Source of the DNA: Mansonella perstans
Lineage: Eukaryota > Nematoda > Chromadorea > Rhabditida > Onchocercidae
Length of the DNA: 64,000 bases
Direction: 5' to 3'
Assembly (NCBI GenBank): GCA_037074765.1
Contig: JBAMDO010000012.1
Location: 360,059-424,058, forward strand
Shown here: positions 12,446-30,319 of the stretch, one piece after another
How the letters are laid out: each line of letters begins with the position of its first letter
Position numbering within the stretch: the first letter of the stretch is position 1
Position numbers and translations under genes: made by a program
The notes under the pieces: generated by a model
What the model was told of the DNA's origin: nothing
Seen by the model: the letters and a program-made list of their open reading frames with translations, nothing else
The model's database searches: none

Positions 12446-15400
12446 AATATCAGCATTCGTTGTGCACTAACTTTTTTGTGGATGTTCCTAAACGTTAAAA
12501 CGATAAGCCTTATTCTCTCTTTGTTATTTCTCAAATTAAAATTTCTTCAATTACCACCGAAATTTAAGGCCAAGAAGTCACATATCAAACCATCTTTCAG
12601 AAGGAAATTGTCCAAATAATCAGTAAAAACCGATTTCATACTATAATGCATAATTTTGCACAAGACTTTTCAATAATTACCAATTTTATATTTAAATTCG
12701 ACTCGTCCAGTCAGCAGCATACCAGCATGAGAAAATACAAATGGGGAAGCAAAAATTTGTTATCATTTAAAGCAGTAGAAATCTACTTACCTTCAAAATG
12801 ATCACAACGCATAATACAACGCGCAACTTATAACTTTCAACTTTATCGCCAACTTTTAAGTCACTTCCTTGACTGCGTCAAACTGCTATTTACTTTCATT
12901 AGTCTGAAATGAAATTTTACTAGTACATATAAGACTGCTAAAGTTTCGTGCAGAAACGTGTACAATGCAAGCTGAATGCATGAATCTAACTTAAATGCCA
13001 AATAATCAAAAACACACGATTACTTAAAGGTAGACTTGTCCAAACAAATATCGGACAATTAAGCCATACTTGAGAAAAAGTTAAGTTTTTGAATGAAGCA
13101 TTAAATGGTACATTTACAATAACTCTAATCTTACATAATATATAGCAAGAAATTTTGGCGATCATTGGCATTTACTTTTATTTACTTCGAAATAGGAAAA
13201 AAATTACCAACAGAATAATACCAAATAATATTAAAAAATGATAAAATAATATACAAAATTTAATAATGAAAAATTCAAAATTTCCATAAATGCATAAAAA
13301 GATGCAAATGAACAAAGTAGTAGGAGTGAGTAAGCATAGAATGCATTCTGTGTTGTTTGTAAGAAATGAAATTGTTCGAATAACTCTGTACAATCAATTC
13401 CACCTGTTAATATGTTAATGTAGATGTATATTAATCTTCCTTCATAATTTTATAATTCATTTCTATGACACCTATCAATTTCTAAAGTTTTTCTGAACTA
13501 AGCAGTATATAGTAAAATTGAAGGTATTCTGGAAGACGTATGGAAATCTATCAACAAGCATATGCTGCAACTTATTTGGCTTTTGTTGTCAGTAGTGGTC
13601 TTCATGTAAACTAAAAAAAAATTCAACTTCAGAATACTTTCAATTCAATTCAGAAAAAACCATCATTAGAAACTGATAGGAATAGCACTACTCTTGAATG
13701 TATTTTAATATTCAAATATATTGGATGCATTATGTAAAGAACTTGCTAACGGATAGATGAAAAATAAGTCTCGGAATATCCGAGAAGTTTTACTGAGAAT
13801 GCTAGTGAAAAATATTAGAAAATAATAAATAAAATGAAAATTTCACTATCAAATCGACTATACTACTGTTTAAAAAGAAGCATTGGTGGATGAATAATAG
13901 TACTTATGAATTATTCACTATCATATATTGCCACGATATTCATAGCTATCAGTAACAGCAAGATCGATTCCACGAAATTGGAAAATAAAAAGAAATAAAG
14001 AATTAAAAGAGAATAAATTAGTTATATTATTCTCTCCCACATTATACTGATGGCATAGGTTATCATCTCTTCTATCAACGAATTGATAAAAACTATAAAA
14101 AGTTTGTCCATATTTTATTTTCGTTTTTATTTGACAATCATTGTCAAAACAATCTTTTCTAATCATTTCTTAAATATATTTATAATCAATATATACCTAT
14201 ATTACAAATCTTTACATACACTGTATCATGATCTTACAATGATATCAATTAATTCAGCATTTCTTCAGTCCTGTAATTTTCCGTATTTTTAGTACTATTC
14301 CATAATGAAAATGTACGAGAAAGGAATGCATGATAAAGCTAAGCCAAGCTATATGGCCTAGGAATGCATGATAAAGCTAAGCCAAATTGAACTAGGCATA
14401 TAGCATTGCAGCATGCCAGAAGTACATTAATTTATTGTATTATTCTTGCTTGCTGCTTACCAAATATTGTTTAATTATTATCTAATTTAGATGGTACTAA
14501 AAATACGAGAATTTCAGGTCAGAAAGGAGAAATGGGAAGTAAAAGTTTAACAGATTGAAAGAAGAAGAAGTAGTAAGTACCTTGCTGGACGGAATGCAAT
14601 AATGGTGAAGGAAGTGAGGGATGAGAGAGAAGATGGAGGAGGAAGGGCAATCCATGAGGGATAGGCTATAAAGGCATGTATGTATATGATAATACACTAG
14701 GCCATTACTTTGTTTAACCTTAGTCTATTTCTCTTCTATACCTATTTGCTTCTATAGAAGCATTTTATCTATCTATCGAGTAGGAATGAATACTTTAGCT
14801 GCTTCCTATTCTCTCTGTTTCATACATTGAGAGACTAAGCTTACTTAGGCATGAACGGGCCCCTCCTTTCTAAATTGATCTTGAAAGCAACGATTAATGT
14901 CGAATCTCTCATAATGGTCTCCATACGTTTATGACATTAGATGAACAGATTGCTTTTGCTGCGTGTATGGGTGTGGGTGGATACGTGAATAGATGGGCAC
15001 GTGAATGGGATATTCGAAACTTAAACCGTTCGTCATTTCAAAAGAGAAATCTGTGAATAGATGACCTCATTTCTTTTTTTTCTCAGGATATACCTCCATA
15101 GATTTGTGATCATTGGACATCATCAAGAAAAGAATGACCCATTTTGACCCCTCATATGGTTAATTACTTTTCTTCACTAATGTCGAAAAAACCGAAAGGA
15201 TTAATAAAATAAGCTGCAAGCAATGAAATTAATTGTTAAAAACATTTCTGGCATAAAGGTTGTGAAGAATATTTCCAAAATGGATGTTTCCTTGTACCTA
15301 AAGCAATGACTTCTTTATCCATTTCTCTATTGTACGGCAATATTTACAATCTTAAACTTTTTTGTCCGACAAACTGTTTATACTAAATGTATGTACGCTG

Positions 15401-16100
15401 CTGTAAATCATGCCATATTTATAAAAGATTTTCCTTTTTCTCATCACATTTGTGAGTCTTTGAAAAGCTTTTGACAATCTACATTCTCATTTCTAGCTCC
15501 AATTTCATTTTCCATTCGATTTCCTATTTTCAATCTCATTTGTCACTAATCAAACATACATCTATAAATGTATTTGTATTCTTTGTATTCGCTAAGAAAA
15601 TTATTACTGTCATCATCGATAAACTTTTATCAAACATCTCGTCTGTGTTAGGAAACAAAAAAAACTTCATCGTCAATTTCCTCTAAACAAAGGTAAGAAA
15701 TTTTTTCCACAACAATTATATTTATTAGTGTATTGTGAAGATTTATAATGTATACTCTGAAGCGAAAAAAATAAAAGAATGAAGAATTGAAGGAAAAATT
15801 CTTCAGTAATGGAAGTCTGAGAGCTTTTGAACTTTTCGAAGAATGAAAGAAAAATTTTTGATACCTAGCAAATGCTACTAATGTAATTTATAATGTAAAA
15901 ATCGCCATTATGGCTCGTCATTGCCAAAAATTTGGAGGATTTTATCACCGTTGAATGAATCAATTGAGCTTGCTCAAGGTACAGCATCCGCGAACTATCC
16001 CTATTCTTTACTTCAAAGGTTCATCTGCCACGGCCTAGTAAGCTTGGAGAGTCAATAAATGTCCATATTCCGATTTCTTAGAACAAAAACTTATATTTCC
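12446..16100. other. Intergenic region, no gene recognised
   Basis: Upstream of dgk-1, so its promoter and 5' untranslated exon(s) should be at the left end. A short ATG-containing segment followed by GTAAGT on the minus strand near 12793-12815 could be a 5' exon. The rest is AT-rich with short scattered open frames and no recognisable family. Confidence 0.5.
14323..14385. repeat. Direct tandem duplication, 25-bp unit
   Basis: A 25-base block beginning GGAATGCATGATAAAGC occurs at 14323-14347 and again, identical, at 14361-14385, a period of 38 bases. It is a local duplication of unknown role in intergenic DNA. Confidence 0.85.
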
Positions 16101-16176
16101 AAGCATTATACAACGGGACGTTTGCACCATAGTGATCGAATAAAAATATTTCATTTGCCGAAAAAAAATTTCATAC

Positions 16177-17752
16177 CTTTGGAAGATTTTTATTTGAAAC
16201 ATAAATCTGAAGTCTGTGGTATGGATCACGGAATCTCTTCTTCGCAATGCATTCCACTCCTACCTGAACAAAATTTATTGCAGCGTGAAGACTTCTATTA
16301 ATGATTAAATCAATCCCTGATTCCAACTCCATTCTAATCTTAAAACCCAAACATGAGTATCTTTTGTGCTTCTTTTAACAATAAACAAGCAAAAAAGTAT
16401 TTTATCTATCTATTTCCACTTTAGATGAAAAATGGAAATGCATGTAAAGCTCCTTGAACTTTATTGAAGCAAAACTTTTAAATACATGATATAGCACCTG
16501 TTGAAGAATATTCATATGTGCCAAAATCTATCTCTTTATAGCAGTTTCACATCTAACATTATATGGCACCAACCTGTTCTGCAATAAATTTCAAATATTC
16601 GATAATGAAACTGCATTACAAAAATCCGCCTCATAACCTAAAATAATATGAAATATGGTACTATGAAATACTTACAGATTTGATCGAATGCAATTTACAG
16701 GAGCTACTGAAACAATAGAAGATTTTTGATATCAATTACTTTTTTTATCAGAAAAAAAGATAGATAAAGAATAAACTGTAAATAATTTAAAAATACATAT
16801 TTTTTTTTCTTTCTAGCTTTTTGTGTTCATATAATAGAAATTTGTATATTCGATGGAAATAACAGTAAGCATATCTTTCTTTCTTCTTCCAAACATTATG
16901 ATTAATTTCCTGCAACCAAAAAGGATCCGCAGCGCACACATTCAATACAAAATCATTTGACGTACGGACCGAACGTTCATAAACAATAAATTCCGGAGTT
17001 ACATCGCTGTATTTTTGAGCTGATGACGGATAAATCTGCAAGATTAGAGCTACTTATCATAAGCTAAAGGAACACGTCCAACGTCTTGGGATTGTTTTTA
17101 GACGTTCATTTCATAATATAGATTTAAAATAGGATAACATTCAAAAGAATTCCATATGGTCAGAAGTGATAGATATTCACAACTTCGTACAATTCCTACT
17201 GCTAATTCCAAACTTGTTTGAGGCTTTCGGTCATTTCTGGAATATATCTGGCAACATACGAAGACGTATTTTTTCTCATTAAAATCATAATATCCACGCT
17301 CTGGAATGCCGGAATATATTGCCAGATAACTTCCAAAAAGATCGACAGTAAAGATTAGGAATAATTGTCCGTGCTTTCGAAATATCAATGTTGTTTATGT
17401 CCAAACTATTCGAAGCATTTCAAAATGGCTTCTCTTGTTCAGACTGTCTCAGGCAATTTATTAAAAAAATTGTCCAAAGCAAATAAATAACAGAACGCAC
17501 ATCTTTGAATCCATTCAATGTTATAATTTTCAATCGTTTTATTGGTTTCTGCACTTCAGCTTGTTCGTGGACTACTAGTACTACTGAGTTCGTCCTCTCT
17601 GTATGCTGATTTTCAATCTGGAATGGTGATGGCCTCACCTGTAAATTAAGAAAGTCCTTTAATTTGATTAAATTTATTTCCAGACAGTAGCTCGCTATTA
17701 CAATTATTTTCATTTTACAAGTTATTACCTTTTTAACTTTATTAGAAGTCAT
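16177..17752 (-). CDS. Unrecognised multi-exon protein, incomplete model
   Basis: Not recognised. A chain of in-frame segments with plausible splice sites runs on the minus strand: 17729-17752 (starts MTSNKVKK), 17501-17638, 17191-17373, an exon starting at 17035 whose end is unclear (about 16900-16970), a 31-base microexon 16676-16706 with textbook CAG/GTAAGT borders, and 16177-16263. Readable parts include VVLVVHEQAEVQKPIKRL, YLAIYSGIPERGYYDF and IYPSSAQKYSDVTPEFIVY. Alternating hydrophobic strands and scattered Cys suggest a beta-rich extracellular or lumenal domain; this is inference. The 5' start and the 3' end are not secure, and the first exon could be internal. The first of these segments weakly recalls the N-terminal domain of SID-1/CHUP-1-type proteins, but the following segments did not support that. 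Confidence 0.4.
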
Positions 17753-19188
17753 TTTCTGGATGGCTCTCAGTGTCGTGTAGGGCCTAATAAGGTTGGATAT
17801 TTTGGAGTCTTCAGTGTTTATTTGATGGTTTGAAGTTGATAAAGAAGCAACAAATTTTTCTGTATTATTCTTCTTATTTTTCTTTTTTATTAATACCTAT
17901 TTGTGGTTTTATTTCAATAATTTTTTTTTGATTTACTTTACCTTATTTTTTTGTTTTTTTGTCTTTTGAGTATTCTGGTACTTTTTTTTGTTTAATGAGA
18001 GTTTCTATTTATTTTATTATGCTGTCTGGTGTTTTTAGTGGCAGTAAGTACGCCTATCTAAAACATCGTCCACTATTGCAAATTGCTGCAATAAAGTAAA
18101 ATAACACCTTCAGTTTTCAGTTTTTGACTCGTGGAGAAAGTCAAACGAGTAAGATTGCATCTGGATAATTATCACTAGCATTAATTAAAAATTATTTCCT
18201 GAACATATTCAAAGTACAAAAAAATATTAAAAAAAATAAAAAAAAAATTCCTGAAGATATTCAAAGCTTGGAACTCGCAATTTTGAAGTGTGTCGAAGTA
18301 AAGTAAATGTCTCAACGGCCAACACTTGTTGTTTAATAATTGCTAATATTTTCCAATTTTTTAAACTTTTCAAGTAAAGGCAAGATTTAATTAAATAAAT
18401 TTTTGCGGAATTCAGTTAGCGTAAGTAATTTTGTAGGGTGAGGAAAAATTTATTGTTGTTAAATAAATGGAATTCAAGGAATGAATTGAATGAATGATCA
18501 CTTAGGCAAAATTTCTCGAAGAGGCGTCGTCCTGGAGCAACTTTTTTTTTAAGTCATCTTCCGGATAGTTTTTGGATTGGAAAATCGTGTATACGGAAAT
18601 TGCGCGGTCATGAATTACGGATGCACATGATATTGTTCGGCCATTGTAATCCTTAAACGGGCATTTATCAATATTCTACTCGTTCTATTGAGGAAAGCAT
18701 TTGGGATAGAATGTAAAAAATTCTTTAAAATATTTTTATAAAAATTTTTGAATGCCAAGTGTTGCAATGAATTGCAAAAGTCCAGTGAAATAATGAATAT
18801 TGTTCATGCTTAATAGAAAACAAGTTTGAATTCATCGTATTTGAAGGCTTACTGTTCGAATGTCGCAAGACACTGAATATAAGGCTAGTTAATTTCACTG
18901 ATATTCTCTTCTCATGATTGCAAAAATTTTTTCAAAATGATGAAAGGCATATGCTGTGTATGATGATTTCATTTTCAATTACATGTTAGGCCAATCATAT
19001 ACTGGAAAATTAAAATTTATCCAAGTAACCACAGTCCATAGTGAAAGAGAGAGAGAGGAGGTAGTAGCAACAAAAGAAGATAGGAGGAGTCGCTGCTATC
19101 ACTTTGTGAAATTTTTCCGAAGTGAACTGAAATATAAAATATATTTGAAGATATAATGCAATGCAAGATATCATATGAAAAATTTTAT
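17753..19188. other. Intergenic region, T-rich, no gene seen
   Basis: Between the unrecognised gene (start about 17752) and the small membrane-protein gene (end 19189). Contains long T-rich stretches around 17880-18000 and no supported open frame. Promoter sequence of the upstream-facing gene is expected near 17760-18100. Confidence 0.5.
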
Positions 19189-20400
19189 TCAGATATTGTA
19201 ACTATAAATCAATAAAACAATTATAATCATTATAATAATCATAATTGCAATGACAAATGCAATGCCGTAATTGACGTTTTTACGGCGTTCAGCAGCATCT
19301 TGAATCAATCCGCAAGTCTGAGAGTTTTGAAAGTGTTATAAAAAAGCAACAGAAAACTGTTCTAAACATTTCTCGCGATTCCAAAATTAAAAGGAATTAA
19401 GTTGAATTTGCAAAAAGGTAATGTGTGACATGATAAATGAATACTGAAAAAAGATTATTGAAATTTGGCCACTTTTAATGTCTTTTAAATTGTTGCAACA
19501 TACTTTAAAACAAGTGCCATTAGAGATGGTAATAAAAATGGCAAATTGCTGTCTTTCGGCAAATATTGAGAGGACGATAATAGAAAAGATGAAGAAAATA
19601 TGGAAATCAATTTTCCTTAATTACTTCAAATTCACTATCAGGTCGTCAACATTCATATCTTTTAAGAAAGCGGAGATACTTCAGATATAACAGTAAAGAC
19701 TTGATAGTGATCCATATACAAAATGGTTTATTTGGAGAAGCAAAATTTGAGGTAAATAAAGTGATACGACTTGAAACTTCTGCAATAAATGTTTCAAAAC
19801 CTTTGACTCTTAACAAGTTTTCTGTTATGCAAGAGAAACAAATGAAAGGAAAGAAAATGCAAATGTGCAAAATTCGCTCTTTGAAATATTCAATGTATAA
19901 ATAACATGAGGAAATAAAGTTCTTTCATATCGATACTAATGGAATGAAATTTCAGGGTGATGAGTAACTTTACTTACAACGAATACAACGAATAAATGAG
20001 GACTAGAAATAAACATTATCAGAAATGTTATCAAAAGCGATGTAACAGCTAATACACCACCATCAGTTACCACTGCTATTTACAGAGTTCTTTCACTTCC
20101 CGTCAATTTTATTCTCTTCGCCCTGAATTGAAACCATTTGCAGATTTCATATTTCACTTTTATTCTCTTTTTTGTGAACTAATATCGAAACATAACAATA
20201 TAATTTTACCATTCAAAATCTATGAGTTTATAAACCTTGCAATCCTTGCAAAATAGAATTTCATTTCTCACACATAGCATTGCAACTACCGTAAGTGGAT
20301 TTGATGCAACGACTCTTAATAAATGAATTCTAATATAGATAGCGCCGTACGAAGCAATAAGTTTACGACTGGATGAGAGTTTAATGATTTCACATTCCAT
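19189..20400 (-). CDS. Small predicted membrane protein, two TM segments
   Basis: Not recognised as a family. Three exons, 20274-20400, 19978-20075 and 19189-19317, join in one frame for 117 aa using a GTAAGT donor at the second exon and a CTCTCAG acceptor at the third. The middle exon encodes a hydrophobic span (LAVTSLLITFLIMFI), and the last a polar stretch QDAAERRKNVNYG followed by a very hydrophobic Ile-rich span ending in YSYNI and a stop. Topology is therefore a short N-terminal part, TM1, a short charged loop and a C-terminal TM2. The first exon boundary (GTGTGA donor) is the weakest link. It may be a nematode-restricted protein; alternatively the last two exons belong to a longer gene. 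Confidence 0.5.
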
Positions 20401-20780
20401 GGATAAATCTCATGCTCAGAGTAAATTCGAACTTGGATGATATATCAAGGAATGGAATCGCAATTACGGATTGTAATCAGTTTTTCAAATTTTTGAGGAT
20501 GTTACTGTTGGTGGAAGAGTAAAGATCAGTTACAATTTAAATCAATTTTACACTCAAGATCTTACGTTGTTTAGTGAGCGGATGAGCAAAGACCGACCTT
20601 ATTCCTTTACTCTAAAATCAATTACTTTTTAAATACATTCCAGATAATGGACGATTTTAAAAAATGATTTGCAATTTACTAAGTGACTAATACTTATATT
20701 TTCAAAATCTAAAATTTTTTTTCATCACCGATTTTTGATTGCTAAAAATTCCATTACGCCAGCTAGACATCTCTTGCATT

Positions 20781-20834
20781 TAATCATTATCTGCTTCAAT
20801 CTGACTTAATTAATCATTATCTGCTTCAATCTGA
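20781..20834. repeat. Direct repeat, 24-bp unit
   Basis: TAATCATTATCTGCTTCAAT plus four bases occurs at 20781-20804 and again at 20811-20834, a period of 30 bases. Local tandem duplication in intergenic DNA. Confidence 0.85.
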
Positions 20835-21697
20835 TTTAATATTATCTTTCTTCGTATAGCATCAAGCCAAAGAACGTTGACCAAAGGGTTAGTGTCTTAT
20901 CAGGAGTAAACATAAGATATAGAGATACTACGAAATACGAATTTATGATTTTTTTTTTTTTTTAAGATCACCATCGAATGTAGTACAAAACGCGAATTGG
21001 AATTAGAAAAGCCAATCTTACCAACGAACATTGATAAAATAATAGATAGACACATTAATATTATTGAATATTCGCTATGATTCTAGTGCATGTCGTCCAT
21101 TTGAATTAAATGTAGATTTTTCCGGTCGGATCCAAAATATCTGATCTATGCTAAATACATAACTTATTTGCCAGGATTCATGAACAATAAAAAAATTTTC
21201 TAAAAATCATAGCATGAAAGTAGTCCTATGATTTTGAAAAAAGGAGCAGTTCTAAAGTAAAGAACGAAATAAGGATTACATCAATTTCAGGAAAGAGTAA
21301 AATATGAGTTTTTACTACTTCTTTAGACAAAATTACTGTTCCGAAACCAAAATTAGTTAATTTCCTCACAAGTCATGCAGTATTCATTAAATGGCCTGCC
21401 TAATTTTTTAAACACACCAAACATAATTCTTTGGATAGTGAATATTATCGCACATAAAATCTAGAATTAGCTGATTATACTGTAGCCTGAGACTATTGGA
21501 AAATTCACGACTATATTATAGCCATTAATGACGATCCTCGCCGGATATCGCTGTAGCAAAGAAAATAATTGAACTTGAACTCAACTGCTTTATCTATTGC
21601 TTCATCCATCATGATGCATTTCGTTCAAAACAGAAACTGTCGAATCGTTTCTTTAAAAAATCGAATATGGATAAATGATAAGCTCTAAAACTGAACA

Positions 21698-22660
21698 ATG
21701 ACATCTCAGCCTTTATGGGCTGTAATTGAATGTCCAATCACTTTGGATAGTAACAAGGAAATCAAACGCCAAGTAGGTGAGTGGAAAAGAATGGCTCTCT
21801 CTATAAACTTCAAACAGATGTCACCAGATATCTAAGAAATTGTCGAGAAACATGTAATGTTCACTCATCATTACAACGTAGGATATATCGCTCCCTTGAA
21901 TCTCTACCGCATGTTCAAATCGAGTTTCCGAATCCTGATCTCAGTAAAAACCACAATTGAAGATTGCCCAGATCTTGGACCGACTGAAGTCATTTAGCAG
22001 GAGTCCGGTTCTCATCGTTGTTCCACCTTCTTGCTTAGACAACTTAATTTATTTAATTGTAGTAGATCAAATTTCTAATTTTTAGAAGAAACGTATGCCA
22101 TAATTTTGATAAAAAATGATAACACCTTGGATGGAATTGCTGATGCCTAAATGGTAAACGATATAGAAATTTTGAACAAAAAATTTCTTCATCAATTCAA
22201 ACAAAGCGAAGTCAAGCAAGTCACCAATCTCGTTTCGGTTCTTCGTAAACCAACTTTGACCAAAAGCATAAAATTCATTTTTCTGAACATCACACTGAAA
22301 CGTAAATCCAAAGTGACACATCCACAACGAAACGCTTACGCTCATGTCGGTTAAACTTTGCCAGCAAAATATGATAAAATTTTCTCATACATCAATAGCA
22401 AGAACATTCAGGATTAAAAAATACGTGATCTTGATTTCATCCTGAACGAATTACAATAAAAAAATGCAAAACAATTAAAAAAATTCTCGAAAAATTTATC
22501 GCCAAGTACGGCAGCAAAAGCTCTTTCGATATAAGCAATCCCTAAAGAATTACTTTGAACTTCTAATCAATATTTGATCAGAAAAGTATTTGTTACACTT
22601 GGAGTAAACTTCCCTATGTTAAACCAAAAATATTGCGCTAGTTGAATAGAAAGATGTATG
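21698..22660 (+). pseudogene. Possible decayed gene, family unknown
   Basis: Several plus-strand frames with protein-like composition but broken by stops and frameshifts: from 21698 (begins MTSQPLWAVIECPITLDSN, stop after SPDI, continues KHVMFTHHYNVGYIAPLNLY), then 22151-22354 (KPTLTKSIKFIFLNITLKRK), then fragments to about 22660. No splice sites convincingly join them. I cannot name a family. An old retroelement or dead gene copy is possible; chance is also possible in AT-rich DNA. Confidence 0.25.
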
Positions 22661-23051
22661 GCATTGTATTAAAAAAATAAAATAAAAATGCAAGCTATAT
22701 ATTGATCTCGTATGAAAACTTCTTCAAGCAGTGACACAGAAAAAGATGCAACTACCAAAGAGGATGCACAAGTAATTTCATGTCTCAACATGCACAGAGA
22801 ATCTGCGTACCTTTCGTCACATGCAAAAAGAAGCGTAAAATTACCACTTATAAACTATTAAAAAAAATCATTCTCTCAAACTTTAAGAAGGAATACAAAG
22901 ATCACTTCCAGTATTTGTTTTTTGTTTTTTTTTTTTTTTTTTTTTAAACCAGAATTTTAAAAAGAAATCTTAAAAATTAGTTTGTCGAAAAAATTTTATA
23001 ATCATACTATTCGAGAGAATACTTTTTTAACGATTATCAGTGATAAACATT

Positions 23052-28204
<5,153 letters not shown>

Positions 28205-30319
28205 TTCAAATGTGAAACTACTGAAATATCAGCGATCATGTGAAACACTCAAAAAATAGTAATAATTAACCGAAACGAGATAATACAGAACTGAAGAAGT
28301 ACAATACAATCGTATTTTCCGAAAAGGAAAATGTAATTAAGAATAAATAATTTCCAATGAAGAATTCTCTCATCATTGAAATAATATAATGATGACCTAA
28401 GTTTAGGAAATAGATATATTCTAATATTTTTCACTTCATAGTCATATACTAAATCATTTGTACATAAGCTCCATATTTATTATCAGTGCTATTGAAATGT
28501 GCATTCTATCAAGAAAAAGCATATCAGTACAATAGTGACCATTCAAGATTGTGTCAGATTATTTTATAAATTCGCATAATCAAATAAAAATAAGCGAAAA
28601 CAATTTATGATCCTCCAAATTTTGATTGACCAACTCATGATATGATGATTTTAAAGATTTAGAACAAAATAGCAGTAAAGTTTCATAAGACAACCTTTGA
28701 TCCTTACCACACTCTTCATATTATACTATGCAGAGAACCTTGCAACCTTCGAAATAGTATGAAGAATACAAATTTCAAATTTAAATTTCATTAATCTTTT
28801 CCCGCTTCCATAGTACTTTAAAAACACGAATGACTGTTAAAGCCTTATATCATTTAAATTTAAGTACCAACCGGATAGGTTGGTTAAGAACTAAATATAG
28901 AATATATATATATATGCATGATAGAAGAAGTAAAGACCTGTATCCTATGGTATCCAGGAAGATTATTAGTAAAATAGACTTATTTTTATAGCATTTAATA
29001 GGTACACAAAAAAGTATTTGAATATACTGTCATCGTTATCAAAATCTAGCATGTTCGAATAGTGTTACCTCCTACTGAAAGATTCGAGAAATATGAGATA
29101 CGTGTATACTGTTCAAATGGCAATATATCAGCTTAAAAAGCTATAAAATAATAAGTCTCTGGAGATACATGATTTGATTATTGAATATTGTTATATATCA
29201 GAAGAAGGTTTTAACTACATAAAAATACTTCGTTTATAGTCAATGAAATGAACATATTTAGTGACAGTATCAAATCTAAAATATATTTATCAATTTCAAT
29301 TTCATTCTTTCAAAATCAAATTACTATCATTATTGCTTCCTATGTATGCAATTGTATTAATTGAGAAGGATGAGCTGAGAGAAAAACGTATTGAAATTTT
29401 CATAAAATGTTAATGTCAGTATTATCTTAATGTTACAAGGGGCATTTAAGATTACTTTGGCATAACATAATTTCATTAGTTATTCTCGAAAGTAATTGTT
29501 TTTTTAATTACTAGCAACCAGGTATGCTTTAATTATAACGATAACGATAGAGATCACATGGTAACACTTTCCTTTCTTTAAACTCTATTTAAAGTCTCTA
29601 TATTAAGAATAAAAAAGATCAAAAGATGAGATTCTGTAGGATGTGAATACAGCTAGATGCAGACGTGAAATCAATCACGTTAACTTGTTAACTAAGTTTC
29701 TGATCTTGTTAATATGATTTACTTATTAAACTTCATTTCTTTGTTTTACAAAAAATCATTCTCATTACTAATCTCAGTTCAAATTTCAGTTCTTTTCATC
29801 GCTTCAGTGTGTATGACATATTTTTCCCGCTCTCTACCAAAGCATCAATCTCAGAGGTAATAATAGCATATTTTCTCCTACATGCTATCAGATTATATTT
29901 TAACGACACTTTACTTGAAGCCATCGTTTGTTTCACTTGAGAAATGTTCCGCTTCTTTCTATTTTGATTGAGTGATTCTGGAATTGTCATTGATAATAAA
30001 CTTATCCAAATGAAATTTTAATTGCTCTGAATGTATCTCTCACTCGATATCTTTTAATTATTGATATCCGTTTCTCATCTTGTGATAGATAGAACAGTAG
30101 GGCATGCCAGTTTTCGAATAGTCTTTTGATAGGTTCTTGACAATGTAATACATCATTCATATATATCTGGCTAAGACAATCCTTGATCAAACCATCAAAC
30201 AATTAACTTAATCGTTCGCTTATAGGAGTAAACGATTCAAATTTTCAGTTATTCAGCTTTTTCAGTTACGCCAAAAATTTATTTATTATTCCATTTTCGA
30301 CTTCTGTGCAAGCGAAAAG
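28205..30319. other. Intergenic region between divergent MCM7 and CDK genes
   Basis: About 2.1 kb separating the starts of MCM7 (minus) and the CDK (plus), so both promoters should be here. Mostly AT-rich with no recognised motif. It contains an (AT)n run near 28905 and the possible small minus-strand gene at 29796-30202. Confidence 0.6.
29796..30202 (-). CDS. Possible small gene or gene remnant, unknown
   Basis: Two adjacent minus-strand frames of about 65 aa have protein-like composition: 30002-30202 (contains ATG-started MNDVLHCQEPIKRLFENWHA) and 29796-29990 (contains SLKYNLIACRRKYAIITSEI, ending SYTLKR and a stop). They are in different frames, so an intron or a frameshift is needed; GTGAGA near 30045 is a candidate donor, but I could not find an acceptor keeping the second frame. 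No ATG precedes the first frame. If real, it starts close to the CDK gene and may share its promoter. No family recognised. Confidence 0.3.

Larger units (their letters stand above)
20401..23051. other. Intergenic region with broken open frames
   Basis: Apart from the decayed frames described separately, this stretch holds a 24-base direct repeat (20781-20804 and 20811-20834), T runs at about 20948 and 22921-22945, and the 3' flank of MCM7, which ends at 23052 on the minus strand. No intact gene is seen. Confidence 0.5.

Noticed and set aside
16059..16301. 80-aa plus-strand frame
   Set aside because: It is antisense to a minus-strand exon with good splice sites (16177-16263), and a stop directly precedes its ATG.
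17191..17752. Unrecognised gene as a SID-1/CHUP-1 family member
   Set aside because: Only one segment (VVLVVHEQ) recalls the family; the following exons lack the expected pattern and no transmembrane part was found.
19478..19904. Two plus-strand frames of about 70 aa
   Set aside because: They lie in the intron of the small membrane-protein model, show low complexity and have no recognisable motif.
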